Positions 20,326 through 30,236 of a stretch of 64,000 nt of DNA are shown here, in pieces. Source of the DNA: Hyphomicrobium_A sp963722495 (GTDB taxonomy: Bacteria > Pseudomonadota > Alphaproteobacteria > Rhizobiales > Hyphomicrobiaceae); contig CAVRND010000026.1 of the NCBI GenBank assembly GCA_963722495.1, positions 62,001-126,000 of the forward strand, in the 5' to 3' direction. Below the pieces are notes generated by a model. The model had not been told where the DNA came from. It saw only the letters and a list, made by a program, of their open reading frames with translations, and made no database searches. Within the stretch, counting starts at the first letter, position 1; each line of letters opens with the position of its first letter. The translations under genes were made by a program, and so were the position numbers.

Positions 20326-22632
20326 TCAGGCCTGGTGGGCCGCGGCTTGTTCGGTTGGCGAATGCGGTGTCGGCGGACGCGTGGGTCCGTGCACGTTGAC
20401 GAGCGGTAAGGTGATGCGTACCAGCGCGCCGTGCTCGCGCCCTGGTGCCTGCGGGGCATCTTCCAGCGACAGCGTACCGCCGTGCTGCTCGGTGATCTTC
20501 TGCACCATGGCAAGACCGAGGCCGGTGCCCTTGTGCCCCTTGGTGGTGACGTACGGCTCGAGCAGGCGCGCGCGGTTCTGCTTCGGCAGGCCGATGCCGT
20601 TGTCGATGACCTCGATGGTGACCCGGTCGGATTGCGGCGTGACGATCGTCTCGACGCTTCCCTTCCAGTTCGGGTCTTCCTTGAGAGCGGCCTCGCGCGC
20701 GGTCTCCACGGCTTCGCTGGCATTCTTCACGAGATTGGTCACCGCACGCGTGATCAGGCGGCGATCGAACGACATCAGCAGCGGCTTGTCGGGAATGCGC
20801 AGCTCGTAATGAATCTCCGAATGCCCCTCGCGGAACAGCACCACCGGCTCCTGGACCGCGTGCCGTAGATCGTGCGAACCCATCTCGGGCTTGGGCATGC
20901 GTGCGAACTCGGCGAACTCGTCGACCATCGTCTTGAGATCAGTTACCTGCCGTTCAATGGTCATCGTCAGGCGGACGAACGTCTCTTGGTCGTGCGTGAT
21001 GTTTTTGGAGTACTTCTTGCGCAGCCGCTCGGCAGCAAGTTGTATCGGCGTGAGCGGGTTCTTGATCTCATGTGCGATGCGCCGCGCGACGTCCGCCCAG
21101 GCTGCGGTGCGCTGGGCTACGACTAGGTCGGTCACGTCGTCGAACGTAACCACCGATCCGACGTCGCCGCCGCTGGCGCGCTCGCGCGTCGCCATCACCG
21201 CGAAGGTGCGCTCCTCGCCGCCGACGTAGAACGTCACTTCGTCCTGTGAGCGAGCCTTGAGCGAGTAGTCGACCTCCTTGTCGAGCACCGCGCCGAACGC
21301 GGGTATCGCGTCCTTCAGCTTCTTGCCAACGAGGTCGCCCTCGACCATCCCGAGCAGGTCGCCGGCAGCGCGGCTCACGAGCGTGATGCGATCCTGGCTG
21401 TCGAGGCCGATGACGCCCGCCGATACGCCCGACAGCACGGCCTCCATGAAGTGCCGGCGCTCCACGAGCTGCTCGTTGGCGGTAACGAGAGCATCGCGCT
21501 GCGTCTTCAGCTCGCGTGTCATGGTGTTGAAGGTCTGCGACAAGCGCCGCAGATCGCCCTCGCCGCGCTTCTCGGGAAGCTCGACCATCAGGTTGCCGGT
21601 CGAGACCTCCTGCGCCGCGCCGATTAGTCGGCGAATAGGCGCCACGAAGCGGCCGGCGAACCATAGGCCCACCCAGATGGCGGCCAGCACGGCGGTCATC
21701 GAGATCATCAGGTACATCAGGCCGTGGGCGATCTTCAACCCGCCGCGTGCCTTGCGCAGGCGGTTGAACTCATCGACGTTCTGGGCCGTGAGCCGCAGAT
21801 GCTCGATGACCTTCGGGCTTACCCCGCGCATGACGTAGAGATATTTGCCGGGGTAGCTCTCGAGCTTGGCCACCGCTCCTACGCGATAGGTGTTGGCGCC
21901 CGGCATCAGCAGCGCGACCTGGCCGCTCGCCGCCTGGGCCAACGCGCTCATCGGCGGCACGACGTAAGGCAGTTGGCTATCGGCGCTCGTCTCGATGACG
22001 GGCACGCCCTCGCCGTCAATGATGTAAGCGGCCGGCAGATCGCGCAGGCCGGCTTGCACCATGACGAGGCGCTGGAAGCGCAGCGGGTCGCCGGCTACCG
22101 AAGCGGCCGCCATGTCGAGGTCGCGCGCCATGTTGACGATGTCGGTGCGGATCACCTGGCCGTGCTCGTCGAGGTAGGCGTTGGCGACATCGCTGGAGCT
22201 CAAGACGATGGCGCGCGTGCTGGTGGCGAACCAACCGTCGAGCGAGCGCGAGAAGGTAATTGTCGCCCCGACGGCCAGGAGCAGCGTCGGCAGCGCAGCG
22301 ATGATCGAGAACAGCGCCACGATGCGGATGTGCAGCCGGGCGCCGGGCGTACGCTGCCGCCACGCGCGGGCCAGCCCGACGATCTGCCACGTCAGCAGCG
22401 CGATCATCGCAATGATCAGAACGATGTTGAGGAACAGGACCGTCAGCACCACCTCGTTGCGCGGGGTGATGGGCGTCAGGCCGGTCAGAATCAGATAGGT
22501 CGCAAACGCCGAGACGAGCGACAGCAGCACCAGGCTGAGGCCGATCCAAAACGCCCTGTCGCCGGGATTGAGGGCGGACGGTCCCTCATCCAAGCTATGG
22601 CCTCGCTGCGGTGCGACTTGCACGGCCGGCAT
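20326..22632 (-). CDS. ntrY: Sensor histidine kinase NtrY
   Basis: 768-residue membrane kinase. It has an N-terminal cluster of three helices (residues 28-130), a periplasmic sensor part, a further helix (ISMTAVLAAIWVGLWFAGRF, about 310-330), a HAMP domain, a PAS domain (MEAVLSGVSAGVIGLDSQ), the H box (RRIAHEIKNPLTPIQLAAER) and an ATPase domain with N box (NLVKNASEAV) and G boxes (DNGIGLP, GTGLGLAMV). It phosphorylates NtrX. The gene follows ntrC after a 198-base gap that could hold a separate promoter. Confidence 0.95.
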   Translation of the reverse strand: MPAVQVAPQRGHSLDEGPSALNPGDRAFWIGLSLVLLSLVSAFATYLILTGLTPITPRNEVVLTVLFLNIVLIIAMIALLTWQIVGLARAWRQRTPGARLHIRIVALFSIIAALPTLLLAVGATITFSRSLDGWFATSTRAIVLSSSDVANAYLDEHGQVIRTDIVNMARDLDMAAASVAGDPLRFQRLVMVQAGLRDLPAAYIIDGEGVPVIETSADSQLPYVVPPMSALAQAASGQVALLMPGANTYRVGAVAKLESYPGKYLYVMRGVSPKVIEHLRLTAQNVDEFNRLRKARGGLKIAHGLMYLMISMTAVLAAIWVGLWFAGRFVAPIRRLIGAAQEVSTGNLMVELPEKRGEGDLRRLSQTFNTMTRELKTQRDALVTANEQLVERRHFMEAVLSGVSAGVIGLDSQDRITLVSRAAGDLLGMVEGDLVGKKLKDAIPAFGAVLDKEVDYSLKARSQDEVTFYVGGEERTFAVMATRERASGGDVGSVVTFDDVTDLVVAQRTAAWADVARRIAHEIKNPLTPIQLAAERLRKKYSKNITHDQETFVRLTMTIERQVTDLKTMVDEFAEFARMPKPEMGSHDLRHAVQEPVVLFREGHSEIHYELRIPDKPLLMSFDRRLITRAVTNLVKNASEAVETAREAALKEDPNWKGSVETIVTPQSDRVTIEVIDNGIGLPKQNRARLLEPYVTTKGHKGTGLGLAMVQKITEQHGGTLSLEDAPQAPGREHGALVRITLPLVNVHGPTRPPTPHSPTEQAAAHQA

Positions 22633-22830
22633 CAGCGAACTTTCGGTGGTGGCCGGGGGAGGCCTATTTTCGTTGAGGACGCCTCAGCGGCGCCCCGCGA
22701 TTTGGTGCTCACAGCAAAACAACAGACTGTGACATTTTCGCGACGTGGCCAATTGGTAACGCCGGGCGCGCGCGGGCGCAAGCCGCCTCAATTTTTGGCC
22801 TTGGATTTCAAGGGGAGAACCGCGTGCGGA

Positions 22831-24279
<1,449 letters not shown>

Positions 24280-24282
24280 AGA

Positions 24283-25431
24283 TTACCTCGGGCTCGAGCG
24301 GGATTTCGGGGCGGACGAACGGTCCTGCATCGGAAGCAGGACGCGGAAGACGGTGCGCTTGGGCTCGCTGTCGAGCTCGATGATGCCGCCGTGGTCGTTG
24401 ATGATCTTGGCGACGAGTGCGAGGCCGAGACCGGTGCCATACGGTTTGGTGGTGACGAACGGGTCGAACAGATGCTCCTTGAGGTGCTCGGGCACACCGG
24501 AGCCGTTGTCCTCGATCTGGATCATCAGCGGCAGGCTGATGCGCGTGTCGGAGCCCTGCACGGACAGGCGCACGCCAGGACGGAACGAGGTCTGGATGAT
24601 GACGCGGCCCTGCGAATTGTTCTCGCCGATCGCCTCGACGGCATTCTTGACGAGGTTGAGGATCGCCTGCACGAGCTTGTCGCGATTGCCCGGCACGGGC
24701 GGCAGCGAGGGATCGTAGTCCTCGATGAAACGGATGCCACGGCCGAAGCCGAATTCGCACAACCGCCGTACGTGATCGAGCACGTCGTGGATGTTGACGG
24801 GCTCCTTCGACAGCGGGCGCTCGTCGCCGAACACCTCCATGCGATCGACCAGATTGCGTATGCGATCGGTCTCCGAGCAGATCAGCTGCGTCAGGGCGCG
24901 ATCGGCATCGCCGAGGTTCTGCTCGAGCAGCTGCGCGGCGCCGCGGATGCCGGACAGCGGGTTTTTGATCTCGTGGGCGAGCACGGAGGCAAGACCCGAG
25001 ACGGAGCGCGCGGCCGCGCGATGCGTAAGTTGGCGCTCGATCATTTGCGCCATGTTCCGCTGCTGCAGCATGAGCACGACCAGCCCCGGCTGGTCGGGCA
25101 TGGGACCGCCGTGCACGTCAACGAGCTTGGGGCTTTGAAACTTGGGACCGGCGACTTCGACGCCGTATTCGTTCACCGTCGAGCCGGAAGTCCGCACCTG
25201 CTCGACCAGCGACAACAGCGGGCAACCGAAGGCGATGACCTCGTCGAGCTTGAGGCGCTTCAGCAGTGCGATGCCGCTCGACAGGAACGCTTCCGCGGCC
25301 GAGTTGGCATAGACGATGCGATTTTCCTCGCCGAGCACGATGATTGGGTGCGGCAGCGCCGTGAGCAGCATGTCGTGCTCGACCGGGCGGCGGGTCGGCG
25401 GTTGTGTGCGCGGAACGGTGGCGGTGCTCAT
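24283..25431 (-). CDS. ntrB: Nitrogen regulation sensor kinase NtrB
   Basis: Cytosolic histidine kinase/phosphatase that controls NtrC under PII (GlnB) input. It has a PAS domain at residues about 20-110 (HPIIVLGEENRIVYANSAAE), the H box LAHEIKNPLSGIRGAAQLLE and the ATPase domain (NLVKNAVEAI, EDNGSGVP, GTGLGLALV). There are no membrane helices. Its ATG overlaps the dusB stop by 4 bases, the standard nifR3-ntrB coupling. Confidence 0.96.
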   Translation of the reverse strand: MSTATVPRTQPPTRRPVEHDMLLTALPHPIIVLGEENRIVYANSAAEAFLSSGIALLKRLKLDEVIAFGCPLLSLVEQVRTSGSTVNEYGVEVAGPKFQSPKLVDVHGGPMPDQPGLVVLMLQQRNMAQMIERQLTHRAAARSVSGLASVLAHEIKNPLSGIRGAAQLLEQNLGDADRALTQLICSETDRIRNLVDRMEVFGDERPLSKEPVNIHDVLDHVRRLCEFGFGRGIRFIEDYDPSLPPVPGNRDKLVQAILNLVKNAVEAIGENNSQGRVIIQTSFRPGVRLSVQGSDTRISLPLMIQIEDNGSGVPEHLKEHLFDPFVTTKPYGTGLGLALVAKIINDHGGIIELDSEPKRTVFRVLLPMQDRSSAPKSRSSPR

Positions 25432-26432
25432 GCGGCCGCCTCGTGCGCTTCGTCATAGAAGGCCGAGAGGCCATGCAGCACGCGCGCAGGATCCTCCTGT
25501 GTGCACAGCTCGCGCCGCCACGCCTTGACGGTGTCGCCGTCGCGGCCACTCTTTTCCAGGTACCAGCCGATGTGCTTGCGGGCGTTGCGCAAGCCGAGGT
25601 GCGCGCCGTAGTGCGTCAGCATGCCTTCGACGTGCTCGCAGGCAATCGTCGCCTGCTCGGAGATCGATGGCGCAGCCGGCAGCGATTTGGTGGCGAGAAA
25701 GGCGGCGATGCGGCCCGGCAGCCAAGGGGCGCCGTAGGCGCCGCGACCGATCATGACACCGGCGGCGCCCGAAGCAGTGAGCGCGTCGACGGCGTCCTCA
25801 GCGGAGGCGATGTCGCCGTTGACGATGACGGGAATGGAAACGGCACTCGACACTTCGCGCACGGCGCTCCAATCGGCGCGGCCCTTGAAGAACTGGCAGC
25901 GCGTGCGGCCATGCACGGTGATCATTTTGACGCCGGCCGCCTCGGCGCGCCTGGCGAGCTCGGCGGCGTTGCGGCTTTTATCATCCCAGCCGAGTCGCAT
26001 CTTGAGGGTGACCGGCACGCGCACGGCCCGCACGACAGCTTCGATGAGCGCCAGCGCATGATCGAGGTCGCGCATCAGCGCGCTGCCGGAAAGCTTGCCC
26101 GTGACCTCGCGCGCTGGGCAGCCCATGTTGATGTCGACGATGTCGGCGCCCAGGCCCTCGACGATGCGCGCGCCTTCCGCCATCCATTCGGCTTCGCGTC
26201 CGACAAGTTGTATGACGAAGGGCGACAGCTCGCGGCCTTCCGCGCGGCGCATCACGTCCGCGCGTTGGCGCACAAGTTCTTCGCTGGCCACCATTTCGGA
26301 AACGACTAGGCCTGCGCCGAGGCGGTGGGCCAGGCGGCGGAACGGCAGGTCGGTCACGCCGGACATGGGCGCGAGCAGAACCCGGTTCGGTGCGGTATGG
26401 CCCCCGATGGTGAGGGCATCGGTCGGCGTCAT
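25428..26432 (-). CDS. dusB: tRNA-dihydrouridine synthase DusB (NifR3)
   Basis: FMN enzyme that reduces uridine to dihydrouridine in the tRNA D-loop. It has LLAPMSGVTDLPFRRLAHR at the N-terminus, the catalytic-Cys region INMGCPAREVTGKLSGSALM and the FMN-binding HGRTRCQF and GDIAS...GVMIGRGAYGAPW segments. I chose the ATG at 26432 (MTPTDALTIGG); residues upstream in the open frame have no family character. First gene of the ntr operon and divergent from ispDF. Confidence 0.93.
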   Translation of the reverse strand: MTPTDALTIGGHTAPNRVLLAPMSGVTDLPFRRLAHRLGAGLVVSEMVASEELVRQRADVMRRAEGRELSPFVIQLVGREAEWMAEGARIVEGLGADIVDINMGCPAREVTGKLSGSALMRDLDHALALIEAVVRAVRVPVTLKMRLGWDDKSRNAAELARRAEAAGVKMITVHGRTRCQFFKGRADWSAVREVSSAVSIPVIVNGDIASAEDAVDALTASGAAGVMIGRGAYGAPWLPGRIAAFLATKSLPAAPSISEQATIACEHVEGMLTHYGAHLGLRNARKHIGWYLEKSGRDGDTVKAWRRELCTQEDPARVLHGLSAFYDEAHEAAA

Positions 26433-26599
26433 CACGGCGCTGTGACCTGCTCGGTAAATAGGCAATGTAAGGAGGTGCCCTTCATTTGGGCAGAATATGA
26501 GGTTGCGCATTATTTCGCAAGCGCGAACAAACCCGTCCACAATTGCTTGGAAACGGCAATCCGACTAAGCAGGCCGGGACTTCCGGAGTGGGTGCGACA
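26433..26599. promoter_or_regulatory. Divergent promoter region dusB-ntr / ispDF
   Basis: 167 bases between two divergent operons. It contains an AT-rich patch (gcattatttcgca around 26508-26520). No NtrC-type binding site (TGCACC-like inverted repeat) is visible, so nitrogen autoregulation is not supported by sequence here. Confidence 0.4.
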
Positions 26600-27784
26600 A
26601 TGACAACGACGGCAGCGGTGATCGTTGCGGCGGGACGCGGGACACGGGCGGGTAACGGCCCCGGTGTCCCTAAACAGTATTTTTCCCTCGCCGGCGAGCC
26701 CGTTTTGGCCCACTCGCTCCGCATCCTGACAGGCCACCCACAGATCCACTCAATCGTCGTGGTCATCAGCCCGGAGGATGCCTTGCTCTATGAGGGCGCC
26801 GCGGCACCCTTCGTCAGCCGCCTCTTGGCCCCCGTCGCTGGCGGCACGACCCGTCAAGCCTCCGTCCTAGCCGGAATCGAAGCCCTTGATAGCAATCCGC
26901 CCGACCGGATCCTCATCCACGACGCGGCGCGGCCTTTCCTCAGTGCGGCGCTCGTCAGCGATCTGATTGCCGCCCTCGACGCAAACGCGGGCGCCATCGC
27001 CGCCGAGCCGGTGAGCGATACGCTAAAGTTGGAAGCTGCCGACGGCACGATCGCCCGCACCATCGATCGCGCCGGCCTGTGGCGCGCACAAACGCCGCAA
27101 GCCTTTCGCTACGACGTCATCCTCGAAGCGCACCACCGCGCGGCGGCCGCCGGCCGCACCGACTTCACGGACGACGCCGGGCTCGCAGAATGGGCCGGCC
27201 TGCCGGTCAAGCTCGTCGCCAGCACCTCGCGCAACATGAAGCTGACAACCGCCGCCGACATCGCGCTCGCCGAGCGCCTGCTGGCGCCCTCCCCTGTTCT
27301 GCTTGAGCCGCGCAACGGCACGGGTTTCGACGTGCATCGCTTCACCGACGGCGATCACGTGTGGCTGTGCGGCGTGAAGATCCCTCACGCGCATCGGCTC
27401 GAGGGCCACTCGGATGCCGATGTCGGGTTACATGCGCTAACCGACGCGCTGCTCGGCGCCATCGGCGATGGCGACATCGGTCAGCACTTTCCGCCCAGTG
27501 ATGAGACCTGGCGCGGCGCCGCGTCGCGCATCTTTCTTGCCGATGCAGCGGAGCGCGTGCGCAAGCTCGGCGGGCGCATCTCCAACGTCGACGTGACGTT
27601 CCTGTGCGAAGCCCCGAAGATTGGCCCGCATCGTCAGGCGATGCGCGAGTCCGTCGCCGGCATCCTCGGCATCGACGTTTCGCGCATCGGCATCAAGGCC
27701 ACGACGATGGAGCGCCTCGGCTTCATCGGCCGCGGCGAAGGCATCGCCGCCATGGCCAGCGCCACCGTTCTGATGCCCGCCTAA
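26600..27784 (+). CDS. ispDF: Bifunctional IspD-IspF (MEP isoprenoid pathway)
   Basis: A fusion of 4-diphosphocytidyl-2C-methyl-D-erythritol synthase (IspD, residues 1-230) and 2C-methyl-D-erythritol 2,4-cyclodiphosphate synthase (IspF, 235-394). IspD shows the nucleotide-binding VIVAAGRGTRAG, KQYFSLAGEPV and IHDAARPF. IspF shows GTGFDVHRF and GHSDADVGLHALTDALLGA with the zinc-binding Asp/His residues. The fusion is common in alphaproteobacteria. The ATG at 26600 is chosen over earlier starts because IspD similarity begins there and ccggag precedes it. Confidence 0.95.
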   Translation: MTTTAAVIVAAGRGTRAGNGPGVPKQYFSLAGEPVLAHSLRILTGHPQIHSIVVVISPEDALLYEGAAAPFVSRLLAPVAGGTTRQASVLAGIEALDSNPPDRILIHDAARPFLSAALVSDLIAALDANAGAIAAEPVSDTLKLEAADGTIARTIDRAGLWRAQTPQAFRYDVILEAHHRAAAAGRTDFTDDAGLAEWAGLPVKLVASTSRNMKLTTAADIALAERLLAPSPVLLEPRNGTGFDVHRFTDGDHVWLCGVKIPHAHRLEGHSDADVGLHALTDALLGAIGDGDIGQHFPPSDETWRGAASRIFLADAAERVRKLGGRISNVDVTFLCEAPKIGPHRQAMRESVAGILGIDVSRIGIKATTMERLGFIGRGEGIAAMASATVLMPA

Positions 27785-27859
27785 TGCGCGCAAAGTTCGA
27801 GTTGCTCACACATTTGACCCCTGCGACAGAATCGCGGCATCAAGGCACGAGGTGGTTGT

Positions 27860-28372
27860 ATGACCACGAACTCGGGGGCCGACATGAACCTGATGACCCA
27901 TACGCTGGAGCGCAAGCCGGCGGAGACTGCAAGCATCGCCGACATCGCTGAACTGACGTCCAGCGCCTGCCTTGCAACACGCGTTCGCCAGCTGTCGCGC
28001 ATCATTACGCGCGTCTACGACGACGCGATGCGCCCGCTCGGCATTACGGCGAGCCAATACACGCTGCTCGCGCAGCTCGCTGCGCGCGACGCGATCACCG
28101 CCGTCGAGATCGGCCACGAGCTCGACATCGAAAAATCGACGCTGTCGCGCAACCTCAAGCGTCTGCTGGCGCTGGGCCACATCAACATGGACCCGCCGGC
28201 CGGACGTCGCGGTCGCGGACTGCATCTGACCCCGAAGGGCCAGGCCGTGCTCAAGGACGCTTTCCCGATCTGGCAGGATGCGCAGAAGCGCGCCTTCTCG
28301 GTCATGGGCGCCGAGAGCCGCAACACACTCGACAGTCTGCTGCATCAGGCGGAGAAACTGGCTCCCGTCTGA
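27860..28372 (+). CDS. MarR-family transcriptional regulator
   Basis: A 170-residue winged-helix regulator. The core from about residue 38 (TRVRQLSRIITRVYDDAMRP) reads through the HTH (ITAVEIGHELDIEKSTLSRN) to the wing (GRRGRGLHLTPKGQAVL). The first 35 residues are low in similarity, so a start at the internal ATG 27884 or 27893 is possible. MarR proteins respond to small phenolic or other ligands; the ligand is unknown. It lies downstream of ispDF and ends in a stem-loop that overlaps its stop codon. Confidence 0.85.
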   Translation: MTTNSGADMNLMTHTLERKPAETASIADIAELTSSACLATRVRQLSRIITRVYDDAMRPLGITASQYTLLAQLAARDAITAVEIGHELDIEKSTLSRNLKRLLALGHINMDPPAGRRGRGLHLTPKGQAVLKDAFPIWQDAQKRAFSVMGAESRNTLDSLLHQAEKLAPV

Positions 28373-28380
28373 GCCAGTTT
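28355..28380 (+). terminator. Stem-loop overlapping the MarR stop codon
   Basis: A perfect 10-base inverted repeat (aaactggctc / gagccagttt) with a 6-base loop spans the last codons and TGA stop of the MarR gene and ends in ttt. It would act as a compact terminator between this gene and the CinA-like gene. Confidence 0.55.
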
Positions 28381-28451
28381 GACCTCGCCGGCAGTTCGCG
28401 GGACACTGTTGAACAGCGCCTTCGGGCGCTGCCCGCTGGCTGTCGAGGTTC

Positions 28452-28970
28452 ATGAGCACCCTGTTTCCCGCTGACCTGTATGACGCTGCGAAGTCTCTGC
28501 TCGCGGAGCTGCAGCGGCACGCGCTTTTGATCGTCACCGCCGAAAGCTGCACCGGGGGCTTACTCTCCGGACTGCTGACCGAAGTGCCCGGCGCCTCCGG
28601 CATGGTCGAGCGCGGCTTCGTCACCTATTCCAACGCTGCGAAGACCGACCTGCTCGGCGTATCGCCGGAGCTGATCATGCGCTATGGCGCGGTCAGCGAG
28701 GAGATCGCGCGCGCGATGGCCGAGGGCGCGCTGCAAAACACGCCGGCACACGTGGCCGTCTCCGTCACCGGTATTGCCGGGCCGGACGGCGGTTCGCCGG
28801 AAAAGCCGGTCGGGCTTGTCTATGTTGCCGTGGCGACGAAAAGCGAAGGCACGCGCGCCCAGGAATGCCGGTTCGGTGACATCGGCCGCTGCGACATTCG
28901 CCTCGCCAGCCTGCGTGAGGCGCTGAAGCTAGCCGCCACCGCCGTAAAGCCCGGTCTACGGCATGACTAG
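28452..28970 (+). CDS. pncC: Nicotinamide-nucleotide amidase, CinA C-terminal type (PncC)
   Basis: 172-residue stand-alone CinA C-terminal domain, which deamidates NMN to nicotinate mononucleotide in pyridine-nucleotide recycling. The catalytic-Ser/Lys neighbourhood is visible in IVTAESCTGGLLSGLLTEVPG and the conserved VTGIAGPDGGSPEKPVGLVY. The N-terminal MocF-like domain of full-length CinA is absent, as usual in this group. Its stop overlaps the following pentapeptide-repeat gene by 8 bases. Confidence 0.9.
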   Translation: MSTLFPADLYDAAKSLLAELQRHALLIVTAESCTGGLLSGLLTEVPGASGMVERGFVTYSNAAKTDLLGVSPELIMRYGAVSEEIARAMAEGALQNTPAHVAVSVTGIAGPDGGSPEKPVGLVYVAVATKSEGTRAQECRFGDIGRCDIRLASLREALKLAATAVKPGLRHD

Positions 28971-29751
28971 GCGCCCAATACTCGACTTCGCCCTCATTGC
29001 CGCGCTGACATCCGCCGCCGTCGCCGGCGACATCTCCGTTCGCGATTTGACCGTGCGCCTCTATCAGGCCGATCGGGCCCATCCGCTGCAGCTTGGCGGC
29101 ATCGACCTGCACGACCTCGACTTGAGCAGCCTCGATTTCAAAGGCGCCACGCTGACCAACAGCAACCTGTTCGGCGCCGACCTCAGTCGCGCGGATCTGT
29201 CGAACGCAAACTTGAAGGGCGCGCGGCTCGACCGGACAACGATCCTCGGTGCGCGCTTCGACGGAGCCGACCTGTCGGACACCAGCTTCCTGCGCCCGGC
29301 GACCTCCTCGACCCTGGTCGCGGTCGCTAGCGAGGTTCCGAGCTTCGCCGGTGCCGACCTAAGTCGCGCGCGGCTGTTTGGCCGCTTCACCCGCAGCAAC
29401 TTCAGCGGTGCCAACATGAGCGCCGCCACGCTTGCCCCATTCACCCGATCAGGGTTCATCGAACACATCTGGCGCACCGAGCTGAACAGTGCCGATCTTT
29501 CACACGCCAATCTCGCCGGTGCGAACCTCACTTACGTGCTGCTCAGATTTGCCAACTTGCGCGGTGCCAACTTGGCCGGGGCCGTCCTACGCAAGGCAGA
29601 TCTGTCGCGCGCCGATCTGACGGGCGCCGACCTCACCGGCGTCGATCTTGCCGAGGCCGACCTCGACGGCGCCATCCTCACCGGGACGCGCGGGCTCGAC
29701 ACGGCGCTGGGACTCGACACCGCGCGCAACATCGAGAAGGCCATCCGCTAG
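28963..29751 (+). CDS. Pentapeptide-repeat protein
   Basis: 262 residues with a signal-like N-terminus (LDFALIAALTSAAVAGD). Many tandem A(D/N)LXX repeats follow in two blocks, about 45-110 (for example GADLSRADLSNANLKGARLD) and 170-250 (GANLTYVLLRFANLRGANLA). They predict a right-handed quadrilateral beta-helix. The central block, about 115-165, is interrupted by irregular residues including WRTE. Role unknown; likely periplasmic if the N-terminus is a true signal. Overlaps the pncC end. Its TAG stop shares the tetramer CTAG with the convergent ratA stop. Confidence 0.8.
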   Translation: MTRRPILDFALIAALTSAAVAGDISVRDLTVRLYQADRAHPLQLGGIDLHDLDLSSLDFKGATLTNSNLFGADLSRADLSNANLKGARLDRTTILGARFDGADLSDTSFLRPATSSTLVAVASEVPSFAGADLSRARLFGRFTRSNFSGANMSAATLAPFTRSGFIEHIWRTELNSADLSHANLAGANLTYVLLRFANLRGANLAGAVLRKADLSRADLTGADLTGVDLAEADLDGAILTGTRGLDTALGLDTARNIEKAIR

Positions 29752-30218
29752 ACGCTATCCGCTGTCGCGGCGCTGGTGCCATAGAGCGTGCGGGCGCGCG
29801 CCTCGAAGGCTTCAGTGTACTTGCGCACCGCCTTGTCGAACACGGTGCCCATCAGCACCGACAGCATGCGCGAGGCGAACGCGTAGTCGATGTGGAAGTG
29901 GATCTCCGATCCGCCAGGCACATCGCGAAAGCGCCACCGGTTGGTGAGGCGCGCGAAGGGTCCGTCGATCTTGGCGACGTCGATCTCCTTGCGTTCCGGC
30001 CGCAGCGTGACGCGGCTGGTGAACGTTTCGCGGATGGCGCGATAACCGACGCTCATGGTGGCGGTGAGGGTCGTGTGAGTGCTGCCGACCTCGCGCGCCT
30101 TCACGACCAGCTGCTCGCACAACGGCACGAACTCGGGGTAGCGCTCGATGTCGGCGACAACGGCGAACATCTGGTCGGCCGTGAAGGGGACGCGGCGCGT
30201 CGTCTCGAAGGTGGGCAA
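29748..30218 (-). CDS. START-like ubiquinone-binding protein (RatA/COQ10 family)
   Basis: 156-residue START/SRPBCC protein like Coq10, a ubiquinone-binding chaperone for respiration. The E. coli homologue RatA is also described as blocking ribosome association. The family start is clear (MPTFETTRRVPFTADQMFAV, VADIERYPEFVPLCEQ), with the later motif FHIDYAFASRMLSVLMGTVF. It follows lipA by 18 bases, and this lipA-ratA order is frequent in alphaproteobacteria, which argues for COQ10 function rather than a toxin. Confidence 0.88.
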   Translation of the reverse strand: MPTFETTRRVPFTADQMFAVVADIERYPEFVPLCEQLVVKAREVGSTHTTLTATMSVGYRAIRETFTSRVTLRPERKEIDVAKIDGPFARLTNRWRFRDVPGGSEIHFHIDYAFASRMLSVLMGTVFDKAVRKYTEAFEARARTLYGTSAATADSV

Positions 30219-30236
30219 GGCCGGCTCCCGTGGCGC

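Noticed and set aside
26433..26540. A 36-residue N-terminal extension of DusB from an upstream ATG
   Set aside because: The extension shows no similarity to the family and would run into the divergent promoter gap.
26433..26599. Possible NtrC-binding site in the dusB/ispDF gap
   Set aside because: No TGCACC-type inverted repeat was found on inspection.
29748..30218. RatA as the toxin of a toxin-antitoxin pair
   Set aside because: No antitoxin partner is adjacent; the neighbour is lipA. The COQ10-like role fits the context better.
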